From the NCBI RefSeq assembly GCF_014203535.1, contig NZ_JACHJI010000030.1:1-37595 (forward strand): 37,595 bases of DNA, read 5' to 3'. Under the pieces are notes generated by a model, which made no database searches, was not told the DNA's origin, and was given only the letters and a program-made list of their open reading frames with translations. This document shows positions 15,904 to 25,124 of the stretch, one piece after another. The DNA is from Streptomyces griseomycini (GTDB lineage: Bacteria > Actinomycetota > Actinomycetes > Streptomycetales > Streptomycetaceae). The translations under genes were made by a program, and so were the position numbers. The first letter of the stretch is position 1, and the number at the start of each line of letters is the position of its first letter.

Positions 15904-18306
15904 CTGCTCCCCGCACCCGCGGGGATGGTCCCCTGGACCCGTTCGCCGCCGCCATGTCCGAGGCCTGCTCCCCGCACCCGCGGGGATGGTCCCGTCGACC
16001 GTGCCCTGCACCAGATCGGCCGCCACTGCTCCCCGCACCCGCGGGGATGGTCCCACGCTACGAAGCGCGCGAAACGCTGTGGGAGGCTGCTCCCCGCACC
16101 CGCGGGGATGGTCCCCGGGACCGGCTGCCGTTTGCGCCAGACCTCGACTGCTCCCCGCACCCGCGGGGATGGTCCCGGCGCCGTCGTCGTCGACCTGTAC
16201 CGCCCGGCCTGCTCCCCGCACCCGCGGGGATGGTCCCGCGGGCTGCGCGTTCGAAGCGGGGGTGATGGTCTGCTCCCCGCACCCGCGGGGATGGTCCCTA
16301 CACGCTGGACGGCGCGCCCTACGTGCCGACCTGCTCCCCGCACCCGCGGGGATGGTCCCGGGTTCCCGCCGGGGATGACTCCGGGCCGGCTCTGCTCCCC
16401 GCACCCGCGGGGATGGTCCCGCGGTATGGTCGGCGCCCTTCACCAGCACCGGCTGCTCCCCGCACCCGCGGGGATGGTCCCTCGCCTGAGCACGCCGCCC
16501 GCGTCGCCGAGCTCTGCTCCCCGCACCCGCGGGGATGGTCCCCTGGGCGACGGCGAGGACCCGTGGCCCGAGGTCTGCTCCCCGCACCCGCGGGGATGGT
16601 CCCTCGGGGTTGACCTGGTCCATCGAGCCGTCCGCCTGCTCCCCGCACCCGCGGGGATGGTCCCGTCGACGTGGTCGGCGTCGACCTGGACCGTGGCTGC
16701 TCCCCGCACCCGCGGGGATGGTCCCGATCGGGACCGCACGCCGGGGATGCCGGTGACCTGCTCCCCGCACCCGCGGGGATGGTCCCCATCTGCTGCCGAT
16801 GGCGACGTCGTCGATGAGCTGCTCCCCGCACCCGCGGGGATGGTCCCGACAACTTCGACGAGTTCCCGGCCGAGGAGATCTGCTCCCCGCACCCGCGGGG
16901 ATGGTCCCTCCTACAAGGCCGTGGACCAGGACGTCCGCGTCTGCTCCCCGCACCCGCGGGGATGGTCCCCCCCGATGAGCGTCACGATCCCCGGAGCCCT
17001 CCTGCTCCCCGCACCTGCGGGGATGGTCCCGCGACCGCGCGGGACCAACGGCTCTCGTACCTCTGCTCCCCGCACCCGCGGGGATGGTCCCACGACGCGG
17101 GCCTCCGTCGGCGACTCGACCGCCTGCTCCCCGCACCCGCGGGGATGGTCCCTCGATTCGCTCGATCGCGGCGATCATGCCGTCCTGCTCCCCGCACCCG
17201 CGGGGATGGTCCCGCGGCACGCGAGTACCGGCCCCGCCCCAAGCGCTGCTCCCCGCACCCGCGGGGATGGTCCCCCCCAGAACGTGGCGGCGTTGGCGGC
17301 GAGCTGCTGCTCCCCGCACCCGCGGGGATGGTCCCAGGGGCGGGTCGTCGTCGCCCTGGATGCGGAACTGCTCCCCGCACCCGCGGGGATGGTCCCGCGA
17401 CGGTGGCCGCGTTCGTGGCCGCCGTGCCCTGCTCCCCGCACCCGCGGGGATGGTCCCCACAGGTCCACCTGCTGCACGTCGATGTCCCGCTGCTCCCCGC
17501 ACCCGCGGGGATGGTCCCCACCCCGCCTACGCCCTCGCCGCACGACTCGGCTGCTCCCCGCACCCGCGGGGATGGTCCCGGGAAGCGGTACCGGCTGGAG
17601 ACCGTACGCCGCTGCTCCCCGCACCCGCGGGGATGGTCCCCCGGCGTGGGCGGACAGGCCCGTCGTGCCGATCTGCTCCCCGCACCCGCGGGGATGGTCC
17701 CGACACGGGGGCGATCGTCTCGCCCTCGATGAGCTGCTCCCCGCACCCGCGGGGATGGTCCCCGTCGTACACCAGCACCTTCTGGCCGACGTTCCTGCTC
17801 CCCGCACCCGCGGGGATGGTCCCCAGCTGTGCCAGCGGAACAGGACCTCCGGGCACTGCTCCCCGCACCCGCAGGGATGGTCCACGGGTGCGGGGCACCA
17901 ACTTCACCGCCGGCCGCTGCTCCCCGCACCCGCGGGGATGGTCCCAGCGTTGCCGACACCATTGGGCAGACGACGTCCTGCTCCCCGCACCCGCGGGGAT
18001 GGCCCCGAGGTGACGTACGGCCGGGTCTTTCCGTTGGCCTGCTCCCCGCACCCGCAGGGATGGACCCGTAGGGGTCTCGTTATACGGCGTGTAATTTCCC
18101 GCTCCCCGCACCCGCGGGGATAATCCCCGGTTCGGGTAGACCCCGCAGTCGAAGAAGACCTGCTCCCCACACCCGCGGGGATGGTCCCGGGCCGTACGAC
18201 TGGGTGAAGGTGTTGCGCTCTGTTACCTGCACCCACAGGGATGGTCTCAAGCCATCGCTGATGGTGAGGATCTGCACCACCTGCTCCCCGCAACTGCGGG
18301 GAGCAG
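15904..18306 (+). CRISPR. CRISPR array 1: 40 repeats, type I-E-like repeat
   Basis: The 29-bp repeat begins CTGCTCCCCGC, ends GCGGGGATGGTCCC, and contains a CCCCGC/GCGGGG hairpin with an ACCC loop. Repeats start at 15904 and recur every 61 bp (32-bp spacers) through 18100, then at 18160, 18220 and 18281. There are 39 spacers; two near the end are 31 bp. Repeats are identical until 16941; single-base variants occur at 17002, 17856, 17978 and 18039, stronger ones at 18100, 18160 and 18220, and the last is only a half-repeat hairpin. That gradient places the oldest end on the right. The repeat is of the kind used by actinobacterial type I-E systems (E. coli-like 8-nt 5' handle, here AUGGUCCC). 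Apparent long reading frames through the array are periodic artefacts. Confidence 0.98.
18281..18306 (+). terminator. Terminal repeat turned into a perfect hairpin
   Basis: The last repeat of array 1 reads CTGCTCCCCGCA-AC-TGCGGGGAGCAG, a 12-bp perfect inverted repeat. Ordinary repeats form only a 6-bp stem. Its position at the trailer end suggests it stops pre-crRNA transcription. Confidence 0.6.
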
Positions 18307-18804
18307 GTACGCGATCAAGGTTGAGCTGCGGCAGCGGTGGCAGTGGGTGGAAGCGCGGATGAGGGAGTCGGAGCCGGAGCGGGCATGGACCCCTGGGTGC
18401 GGAGTGCGCTGATGGGTGAGAACTCTGGTGCGCGAGCCCCGGAGACGCCACTCGCGGGGGCCGACGGACGGGGGGAGGGACCACGCAATGGCGAGAACGG
18501 GGATCGAGCGCCGAATCGCAACGGCCTGACGGATCCTGCAACGTCGCCGGACCGTTCCCACGTCGGCAGGGAGAGCTTGCCGACGCGGGAACGCTCCTTC
18601 CAGGCATCGTGCGCTGGGTGACCTTCCTCTGCGCCCGGCCGGCGCATCGGCTTCTCAAGTCGTCCCGCTTGGCGAGTTCCGCACGATCGGCTTCGCGAAG
18701 CCTCTCGCTCTGCTAAGACTGATCTTTCACGGTCGTGATCGCTTCCTCTCCCGTCGTGGTGTTGCCGGGGAGGCACGGCCGGTTCTTAGGGGGAGGGAAG
18801 AGCG
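18307..18804. promoter_or_regulatory. Trailer-to-cas10 region: hairpin, palindrome and likely cas promoter
   Basis: These 498 bases contain no convincing gene. Just after the array, the plus frame reads SRYAIKVELRQRWQWVEARM and on to a stop at about 18413, which looks like a fragment of a lost gene. A strong hairpin (18553-18593, 16-bp stem with one mismatch, 9-nt loop) may isolate the array from the operon. A perfect 14-bp palindrome GGCTTCGCGAAGCC (18689-18702) stands about 100 bases before the cas10 start and could be an operator. No clear -10/-35 pair was assigned. Confidence 0.5.
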
Positions 18805-20490
18805 ATGGCTCAGGGGGCAGGGGGCCGGGCCGTTCACCTGGTGACGTTCGAGGCGTGGAACATCAACCGTTTCCTGTTCGTCACCAACAAGCGGCGCGAG
18901 ATCGCCGGGGCTTCCGAGCTGGTCACCTACGTGGATCACCGGTGGGTCGGTGAGGCGTTGACCCGCCTGTACCCGGACTACGACGACGCGTGGCGCATCG
19001 AGCGGCGGCCGGTAGAGCTCCTGGAGACCGGTGCAGGATCGGCCAAGGTGCTGGTGCGTGACCGGGACCAGGCCCGCAGACTGGTGACCGAGGTGACGCT
19101 TGCCGCGTTGCGCGAGGCCCCCGGCCTCGAGGTGTGCGGCGTCGTCACCGGGCCGTTCGACTGGTCGGCGCCCGGTGCGCTGCACACGGCGCTGCAGGAG
19201 GCGCAGGGCCGGCTGAACTCCGTCCGTACGTCGTTACCCGGGCCGGATGCCCGCTTCCTGCGGTTGCCCGTGGTGGACGACTGCGCCACGACCGGACTGC
19301 CTGCGCAGGGGCTGGTTCCGCAGCCCTTGGACGAGGACGACAGCGTTCGGCGCTGGGAGGCGCGGTCGGCCGAGAGCCAGGCCAAGTGGCATGCCTTCGG
19401 CAGGGAGGACGAGGCAGCCGGACTCGACCGGCTCGCCCAGCTGGCGAACACGACACCCCGGGACCTGAAACAGGTGGTGCGGTACCTGTCGGAGGGGCCG
19501 GAGTGGATGGGGGTCGTCTACGCGGACGGCAACGGTCTGGGCGCGGTGTTCGGCCGTTTCGAGGAGTGCGTGGACGGTCGGTCGAACCGTGCTTACGCCG
19601 ACACGCTTCGCGGTTTCTCGTCCGCCCTCCAGCGGTGTGCCGCGCGGGCCTTCCAGGAGACGGTCGTCCAGCTCGGGGAGCGGGGCGCCCGACTGCCGGA
19701 CCACGGTCCGGCACCGGTGATGCCGCTGATCCTGGGCGGGGACGACCTCGTCGCCCTGTGCGCGGGAGAGTGGGCGCTGACCTTCACCCAGGTCTACCTG
19801 CGCCGGTTCGAGCAGCTGACCGCGGAAGCCCCCGAGATCGTCGGCGCGCTGGAGCGACGGGGCCTGGGGCCGGGACTGGCCATGTCGGCGGGGGTGGCGA
19901 TCGTCAAGGCGAACTACCCGTTCGACACCGCTCAGCGGCTGGCCCACCAGTTGCTGCGCGAGGCGAAGAAGGTCAAGTCGGCCCTGGCCGGTGCTCCGTG
20001 TTCCTCGCTGTCGTTCCACGTGCTGTACGACAGCACCGGTGCGGACCTGGCACGGATCCGCGGGCAGCAGACCTCGGGGAACGTGTCTTTGGTGGCGCAG
20101 CCCTACGTGGTGAGCGACGTGCCGCAGGAGCGTGCGGCCTGGGTCCGGGGCCGGCACTGGAGGGATCTGGAACGCCGTGTCGCCGTGCTCGCGGCACGGG
20201 ACGAGGACGGCGAACGTTTGCTTCCCACCTCTCACATGCACGATCTGCGGTCCACGCTGTTCTCCGGCCGGCAGGCGGCGGACGCCCGTTTCACGAACCT
20301 GCGGGGTCGTTTCGGTGAGAGGGGCCTGGACGCCCTGGCAGGTGAGGAGGGAAGCCTCTACTGGCAGGAGCCCGCTCCCGACGGGGACGGTCCCGGGCGG
20401 CTGTTGACGGGGTTGCTGGACGCGATGGACGCCGAGGGATTTCTTCCTCTGCGGGCACCGGGAGCCGAGGCTCTCCTGGAGGAGCGATGA
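18805..20490 (+). CDS. cas10: Cas10-family protein of a type III-D effector (GGDD palm, no HD domain)
   Basis: The 561-residue protein begins directly with the first palm-like domain (NRFLFVTNKRREIAGASELV at 21-40) and so lacks the N-terminal HD nuclease of many Cas10 proteins. The second palm carries YADGNGLGAVF (239-249) and the cyclase motif LGGDDLVALC with GGDD at 311-314, then SAGVAIVKANYPF (361-373). An intact GGDD suggests synthesis of cyclic oligoadenylates on target RNA binding. A single Cys in VVDDCATTGLPAQ stands where related proteins have zinc ligands. Leu144 is encoded by TTA (19234-19236), a rare codon that in Streptomyces makes translation depend on the bldA tRNA. ATG 18805 has GGGGGAGGG upstream; it is the first gene of a six-gene operon. 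Confidence 0.9.
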   Translation: MAQGAGGRAVHLVTFEAWNINRFLFVTNKRREIAGASELVTYVDHRWVGEALTRLYPDYDDAWRIERRPVELLETGAGSAKVLVRDRDQARRLVTEVTLAALREAPGLEVCGVVTGPFDWSAPGALHTALQEAQGRLNSVRTSLPGPDARFLRLPVVDDCATTGLPAQGLVPQPLDEDDSVRRWEARSAESQAKWHAFGREDEAAGLDRLAQLANTTPRDLKQVVRYLSEGPEWMGVVYADGNGLGAVFGRFEECVDGRSNRAYADTLRGFSSALQRCAARAFQETVVQLGERGARLPDHGPAPVMPLILGGDDLVALCAGEWALTFTQVYLRRFEQLTAEAPEIVGALERRGLGPGLAMSAGVAIVKANYPFDTAQRLAHQLLREAKKVKSALAGAPCSSLSFHVLYDSTGADLARIRGQQTSGNVSLVAQPYVVSDVPQERAAWVRGRHWRDLERRVAVLAARDEDGERLLPTSHMHDLRSTLFSGRQAADARFTNLRGRFGERGLDALAGEEGSLYWQEPAPDGDGPGRLLTGLLDAMDAEGFLPLRAPGAEALLEER

Positions 20491-22859
20491 CGGAACGGCT
20501 CGTACTGCCCCTCACCCTGACCCTGCTCAGCGACTGGCACATCGGTTCCGGGTCGGGCAGCCACGGTCGGGTGGACATGAGCGTTCAGCGGGACGAGGAC
20601 GGACTTCCCTTCGTGCCGGCGACCACGCTGTCCGGAATCTGGCGCGACGCGTGCGAGAGCGTCGTCTTCGCCCTGGACGGCGGCCGCCGCGGTCCCTGGC
20701 ACGCATGGCTCGAGTTCCTGTTCGGCAGCCAGCCCACCCAGGAAAGCCGGGGGGACGTCACGACGGAGCGCACCGGCCCGCCCCGTCCGGCCGCTCTTCT
20801 GGTCGACTCGCTCCGGTTTCCCGTCCCGTTGCGGCGGCTGCTGCGGGACAAACCGCAGTTGGTGGAAGCCGCGGTGTTCCTCAAGCCGGGTGTGAAGGTC
20901 GACGCGGTCAGCGGACGGGCCGAGGACCGGTCGTTCCGTTTCGAGGAGATGGCCCGGGGCGGGACGGTGCTCATCGGCCAGGCGGAACTCTCCGACCGGA
21001 CCCTCCTGGACGGGGAGCAGAAGGCCTGTGCCGGTGCGCTCCTCGACGCGGCGGCACGGCTGGTGGAGAGCGTGGGACGCCGGCGCAGGCGGGGTGCGGG
21101 CCGCTGCCGACTGGACGTCGGCGCCCTTCCGGCGGACTGGCGGTGGCTCGAGGAGCACAGGACACCACCGCCCGTGCCGCCGGCGGCCGGCCCCACCCCC
21201 ACTCCGGCCGCGCTGCCCGCACCGCGTCCCGGCCGGGACGACGCTCCGTGGGAGATCGCCGACCTGCGACTGATACTGCGGCGCCCCCTCATCGCGCCGG
21301 AGCGGAAGGTCGGCAACGAGGTGCGCAGCCGGACGTACGTGCCGGGCTTCGTGATGCTGCCCGCCGTGCTGCGCTCCCTGTCCTCCCCGGACGCCGCCGT
21401 GGCGGCGCGGGCCGGTGACCTCGTCATCACCAACGCCGTGGTCGAAGTGGACGGACGGCAGGGAGAGCCGGCCCCGCTCGCCCTGGTCCGGAGGAAGGGC
21501 GGGGCCGAGGAGGAGCAGTTCAACCTGCTGGCCGAGTCCCCCGCCGAGGGTGTGCACACCGAGGACTTCGACGGCCTCTACACGGGCCCCTACCGGCCGG
21601 GCGAGCCGGTCTCCGTCGCCTCCTGCAGGATCGTCGAGAACACCCACAACACCATCGGGGACCTGGAGCAGCGTCCCGTACGGGCCGTGGGCGGCCTGTT
21701 CACCTATCAGGCCATCGCGGCCGGGACGGTGCTGCGCGCCCAGGTGCGGGTCCGCGCCGGAACGCTCAGGCCGGGCTGGCAGAAGCGGCTCACCGGCAGG
21801 TGGCGTCTCGGCACGGCCCGCAAGGACGGCTACGGCCTCACCGACGTCACCGCCACGGTGCCGCAGGCGCCCGCCCCACGTCCGTTGCCCGAGGCAGGCC
21901 GGACGCTTCGGGTCCGCCTGCTGTCGGACGCCCTGGTCAACGACGAGCGGCTGCGGCCCAGCACCCAGCCCCGACACCTGGCGGCCGAGCTGGGCCGGGC
22001 CCTCGGTGTCGTCCTGAGGCCCGCCGACGAGCAGGGCGGCGAGCATCCCGTCCGGTTCTCCGAACGGCACCGCTCCGATCCCTGGCACAGCAAGTGGGGC
22101 CTGCCCCGCAACAGCCTTCTCGGCATGTGGGCCGGGAGCTGTCTGTCCTTCGACGTCGTCGACGGAGTGGTCACCGCCGACGCGGTGCGCCGTGTGGAGC
22201 AGTCCGGCATCGGTCTGCGCCGTGCCGAGGGGTACGGGCAGGTGAGGATCGCCGATCCGCTGCTGCACGCCGCGTTCCGGGGACGCGGCGGCGGCACGTC
22301 CGGCGGAGACGGGGCGACGGACGGGGGCTTCGGTCCGTCCGTCGGCACGGACACGGCCGGAGGGGCCGGGGACCTCGACGAGTTCGACGGTCCCCTGCTC
22401 GTTCTCGAGGAAGCCGCGTGGCGCACCGGCATTCAGCGGGCCGCCGAAACCCTCGCGGCGACGGCACCGGGGCGCGCTCGCGGCATCGGCCCCGGACACG
22501 AGAAGGTGCCGCCTGCGCAACTGGGGACTCTGCGGATGTTCGCGGCCCAGGTGAACGCTCCCTCCGACCCCCGGATCGTCAGCTGGCTGGACGGCCTCGA
22601 CAGGGTTCGGGGAGCGAGCACGGAACGCCACGGCCCGTGGCCGCAGGAGACCGTCGCAGACCTGCGTCGCCTGTTCACCGACGGCGACGAGGTGTGGACC
22701 CGCCTCCCGTTCCCCGAGGAACAGCAAGCTCCCCTGGCTCACCCCGACCGGGCCGCCCGGTTGCGGGAGCGACTGTGGGGGCACGCCGTCCGCACCCTGG
22801 TCGACGACTGCCTCACCGCGCACCGACGGGCCGCCGAGACCGAGGAAGGCGCTCGATGA
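20487..22859 (+). CDS. csx10: Cas7-Cas5-Cas11 fusion subunit (Csx10-containing), type III-D
   Basis: The 790-residue protein looks like three fused parts. Residues 1-215 are a Csm3-like Cas7: WHIGSGSGSHGRVDMSVQRD with VPATTLSG; Asp30 aligns with the catalytic Asp33 of Csm3, so it may cut target RNA. After a Pro-rich linker (225-250), residues 255-595 are a Cas5/Csx10-like RAMP (LRLILRRPLIAPERKVGNEV, TYVPGFVM, IGLRRAEGYGQVRIAD). A Gly-rich linker (598-628) leads to a helical C-terminus (635-790) matching a Cas11-like small subunit. This is the Cas7-Cas5-Cas11 arrangement known from the type III-Dv complex of Synechocystis. The Cas11 part is inferred from position and helicity. Start ATG overlaps the cas10 stop (ATGA) with GGAGG upstream. 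Confidence 0.85.
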   Translation: MTERLVLPLTLTLLSDWHIGSGSGSHGRVDMSVQRDEDGLPFVPATTLSGIWRDACESVVFALDGGRRGPWHAWLEFLFGSQPTQESRGDVTTERTGPPRPAALLVDSLRFPVPLRRLLRDKPQLVEAAVFLKPGVKVDAVSGRAEDRSFRFEEMARGGTVLIGQAELSDRTLLDGEQKACAGALLDAAARLVESVGRRRRRGAGRCRLDVGALPADWRWLEEHRTPPPVPPAAGPTPTPAALPAPRPGRDDAPWEIADLRLILRRPLIAPERKVGNEVRSRTYVPGFVMLPAVLRSLSSPDAAVAARAGDLVITNAVVEVDGRQGEPAPLALVRRKGGAEEEQFNLLAESPAEGVHTEDFDGLYTGPYRPGEPVSVASCRIVENTHNTIGDLEQRPVRAVGGLFTYQAIAAGTVLRAQVRVRAGTLRPGWQKRLTGRWRLGTARKDGYGLTDVTATVPQAPAPRPLPEAGRTLRVRLLSDALVNDERLRPSTQPRHLAAELGRALGVVLRPADEQGGEHPVRFSERHRSDPWHSKWGLPRNSLLGMWAGSCLSFDVVDGVVTADAVRRVEQSGIGLRRAEGYGQVRIADPLLHAAFRGRGGGTSGGDGATDGGFGPSVGTDTAGGAGDLDEFDGPLLVLEEAAWRTGIQRAAETLAATAPGRARGIGPGHEKVPPAQLGTLRMFAAQVNAPSDPRIVSWLDGLDRVRGASTERHGPWPQETVADLRRLFTDGDEVWTRLPFPEEQQAPLAHPDRAARLRERLWGHAVRTLVDDCLTAHRRAAETEEGAR

Positions 22860-24511
22860 CCACACCCCCCGCACGTGCCACGGTCCGGCGCCTGCGCGTC
22901 CGCGGCTGGCTGAAGACCCTCAGCCCCCTGCACGTCGGCGGAGCCGGGCACGACCCGAACGGCGTGCTGCCGGTCGCCACGGACGGCCAAGGCCGTCTGT
23001 ACGTGCCGGGAACCGGCCTGGCCGGCCCCCTCCGGGCCCTGTTGCGCCCCGGCCGGTCCACCTCCGAACCCGACACCTTGTGGGGCTTCTCCGAGCCCGG
23101 AACCCGGAACGCGGCCGTCAGCAGGTTCGTCGTCCACGGTGCGCTGATCTGCTCCGGAACCGACCTGGACGACGCCGGTGAACCCGCGGCCCCGCTCGAC
23201 CCGTCCCGTCTGGAGATCCGACACTCCGTCGGCATCGACCGCCACCGGGGCACCGCCGCGCACGGCTTCCTCCACGCCCGCACCGTCGTGCCCAAGGGCT
23301 CCCTTCTTCGTTTCGCACTCGATCTCAACAGCGGCACCGACGACACCTGGGACGAGGACCGCCGTCGGATCAGGCGCCTCCTCGCCCTGCTGGCCGACCG
23401 GAGGCTGCGCCTCGGCGCGGCGAAGACCCGCGGCCTGGGCCGCCTCGTCCTGCTCCAGGACCTCACCGAGGTGTACGAGCAGGACCTCACCGGCGCCGAC
23501 GGACTGTTCGCCGTCCTCGGGCGCGGCGGCACGAAGACCGAGCCGTCCACGGCGGACCGGGCACACGAGGCAGGCCGTCAGGAAGACCAGGAGCGCCGAG
23601 AGCACCGGGTCGACGCATCCCCGGGTCTCCTCGACGTCACGATCTCCTGGCGGCCCACGGCCCCCGTCATGGTCCGCTCGGCCACCGACGGATTCACCGT
23701 CGACGCGCTTCCCCTCACCTCCGCGGTCTCCCCGGACCGGCTCTCCCCGGTACTGCCCGGTTCCGCCCTCAAAGGCGTGCTCCGCAGTCACGCCGAACGC
23801 ATCGAGCGAACCGTCCGCCGGATCGATGCCCCCACCGTCGATCCCGACGCCCCGGCACCCGACCGCAGTGCCGCGTTCCGTCGACAGCTCGCCCAGCTCC
23901 CCGTGGCCAACGCCCTGTTCGGCACGGCGCCCGACGGAGGGAAAGCGACCGGCGACGGTGACGACCGGCCGCAGAGCGCGGGAGCCGTCATCGTCGACGA
24001 CTGCTACGCGAACGCCGAGATCCCCGCCGACCTGTGGTCCGGCCTTCACCAGCCGGACGACGCGCCGGACTTTGCGGGCAGAACCGCGTGGGAAACCCTG
24101 CGCGACGAGCACGGCATGGAGCGCGCCGATCACGTCGCCATCGACCGCTGGACCGGAGGCGCCGCAGACGGCCGTCTCTACAGCACCCTCGAACCCCAGG
24201 GCCTGGAGTGGGAACCCATCAGCCTCACCGTGGACCTCGCACGCCTCGGGTCACGCGACCACGACGGCCGCCCGCTCGGCGACGCCGCACAGGCCCTGCT
24301 GATGCTGACCCTGCGGGACCTGCAGGCCGGCCGGATCCGTCTCGGCTTCGCCGTCAACCGCGGCATGGGCGACATCCAGGTCACCTCCGTCACCCTCGGC
24401 CGTCCGGGAGACGACCGGACGACCACCCTGGACGATTTTCTCGCCGGCGACCGGGCACGCGCCCTCACCGAGGCCTGGCGTTCCTGCACCACCGAGGGGA
24501 GCCCGGCATGA
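22856..24511 (+). CDS. Double Cas7 RAMP subunit (Cas7-2x), type III-D
   Basis: The 551-residue protein contains two tandem Cas7-like RAMP domains. The first (about 12-205) has LSPLHVGGAG, YVPGTGLAGPLRALL and the glycine loop KTRGLGRLVLL; where Csm3 has its catalytic Asp it has Val37 (NGVLPVATDG), so it may be inactive. The second (about 258-545) has APVMVRSATDGFTVDALPLT with Asp283 in the catalytic position, VLPGSALKGVLRSHA and the C-terminal GFAVNRGMGDIQV. The two are joined by a charged linker (RQEDQERREHR). Cas7-2x of III-Dv forms two consecutive backbone segments over the crRNA. The start is coupled to the previous stop by ATGA and its own stop overlaps csx19. Confidence 0.88.
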   Translation: MTTPPARATVRRLRVRGWLKTLSPLHVGGAGHDPNGVLPVATDGQGRLYVPGTGLAGPLRALLRPGRSTSEPDTLWGFSEPGTRNAAVSRFVVHGALICSGTDLDDAGEPAAPLDPSRLEIRHSVGIDRHRGTAAHGFLHARTVVPKGSLLRFALDLNSGTDDTWDEDRRRIRRLLALLADRRLRLGAAKTRGLGRLVLLQDLTEVYEQDLTGADGLFAVLGRGGTKTEPSTADRAHEAGRQEDQERREHRVDASPGLLDVTISWRPTAPVMVRSATDGFTVDALPLTSAVSPDRLSPVLPGSALKGVLRSHAERIERTVRRIDAPTVDPDAPAPDRSAAFRRQLAQLPVANALFGTAPDGGKATGDGDDRPQSAGAVIVDDCYANAEIPADLWSGLHQPDDAPDFAGRTAWETLRDEHGMERADHVAIDRWTGGAADGRLYSTLEPQGLEWEPISLTVDLARLGSRDHDGRPLGDAAQALLMLTLRDLQAGRIRLGFAVNRGMGDIQVTSVTLGRPGDDRTTTLDDFLAGDRARALTEAWRSCTTEGSPA

Positions 24512-25122
24512 CCACCGTCCTGCACAGCCGCGCCGCGGACGGCATCACCCTGCACGACGCGCTCGCGGCCACCGGATTCACCGAAGCCGTCGCACTGCTC
24601 TCCTCCCCTCACGAGCACGCGGTCGTCCAGGTCCGCGCCGACCGCTGCCACACGGCCGACGGGGCCGACTACGCCCTCGGCGCGGTCTTCGAAGCCAGGG
24701 CCTTCGACGAGGACAGGGAACTGCGCTGGCTCTGCCAGGCCGGCTCCACGGGACGGGCCGTCCTGCTCACCGAGGACCCCGGCAGACTCCCGCCGGCCGA
24801 CGTCTTCCCGGAACCCGTGGCCGACCTGGAAGCGATCGACACCTGGCTGGCCCACTACCTGCTGTGGGGCCACCCCCTGCGGGGTTCGGCAACCTGGACG
24901 ACACTGCACACCCCGCAGATCGGCACCCTCGACGTCCCGTTCCCCTACGCCACCGCCGCGGCAGGACGATCCGACGCGGAGACGGCGGAGCGCCGGCGGC
25001 TGCGGCTCGCGGCCCGCGAGTACGTCTGCGTGGAGCCCGTCCACGGCAACGCGTACGTGGGCGAGGAACGCCTGCTCCGCATCGAACTCGCCCCCACCGA
25101 ACCGGCCGCCGGGAGGAAGTGA
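24508..25122 (+). CDS. csx19: Csx19-family subunit of the type III-D system
   Basis: The 204-residue protein matches the size and placement of Csx19 (TIGR03984 family), a hallmark of type III-D loci. Visible features are VALLSSPHEHAVVQVRADR, the acidic EARAFDEDRELRWLC, the DTWLAHYLLWGHPLRG stretch and a C-terminal half rich in aromatic and charged residues (AREYVCVEPVHGNAYVGEER). No catalytic motif is apparent; in the III-Dv complex Csx19 is a structural subunit. The ATG overlaps the previous stop, and the next gene follows after two bases. Assignment relies on length, context and partial motif resemblance. Confidence 0.75.
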   Translation: MTTVLHSRAADGITLHDALAATGFTEAVALLSSPHEHAVVQVRADRCHTADGADYALGAVFEARAFDEDRELRWLCQAGSTGRAVLLTEDPGRLPPADVFPEPVADLEAIDTWLAHYLLWGHPLRGSATWTTLHTPQIGTLDVPFPYATAAAGRSDAETAERRRLRLAAREYVCVEPVHGNAYVGEERLLRIELAPTEPAAGRK

Positions 25123-25124
25123 CC

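Noticed and set aside
15925..18123. Long open frames on both strands through the first array, giving proteins built of SPHPRGWS, APRTRGDGP and GTIPAGAGS units
   Set aside because: They follow from the 61-bp repeat-spacer period (61 bp cycles through three frames) and a stop-free repeat. They are artefacts of the CRISPR array; the same applies to 29454-30904.
18337..18621. Plus-strand frame in the trailer-to-cas10 gap
   Set aside because: It is Gly/Ala/Arg-rich, runs through a strong hairpin and shows no motif or good start.
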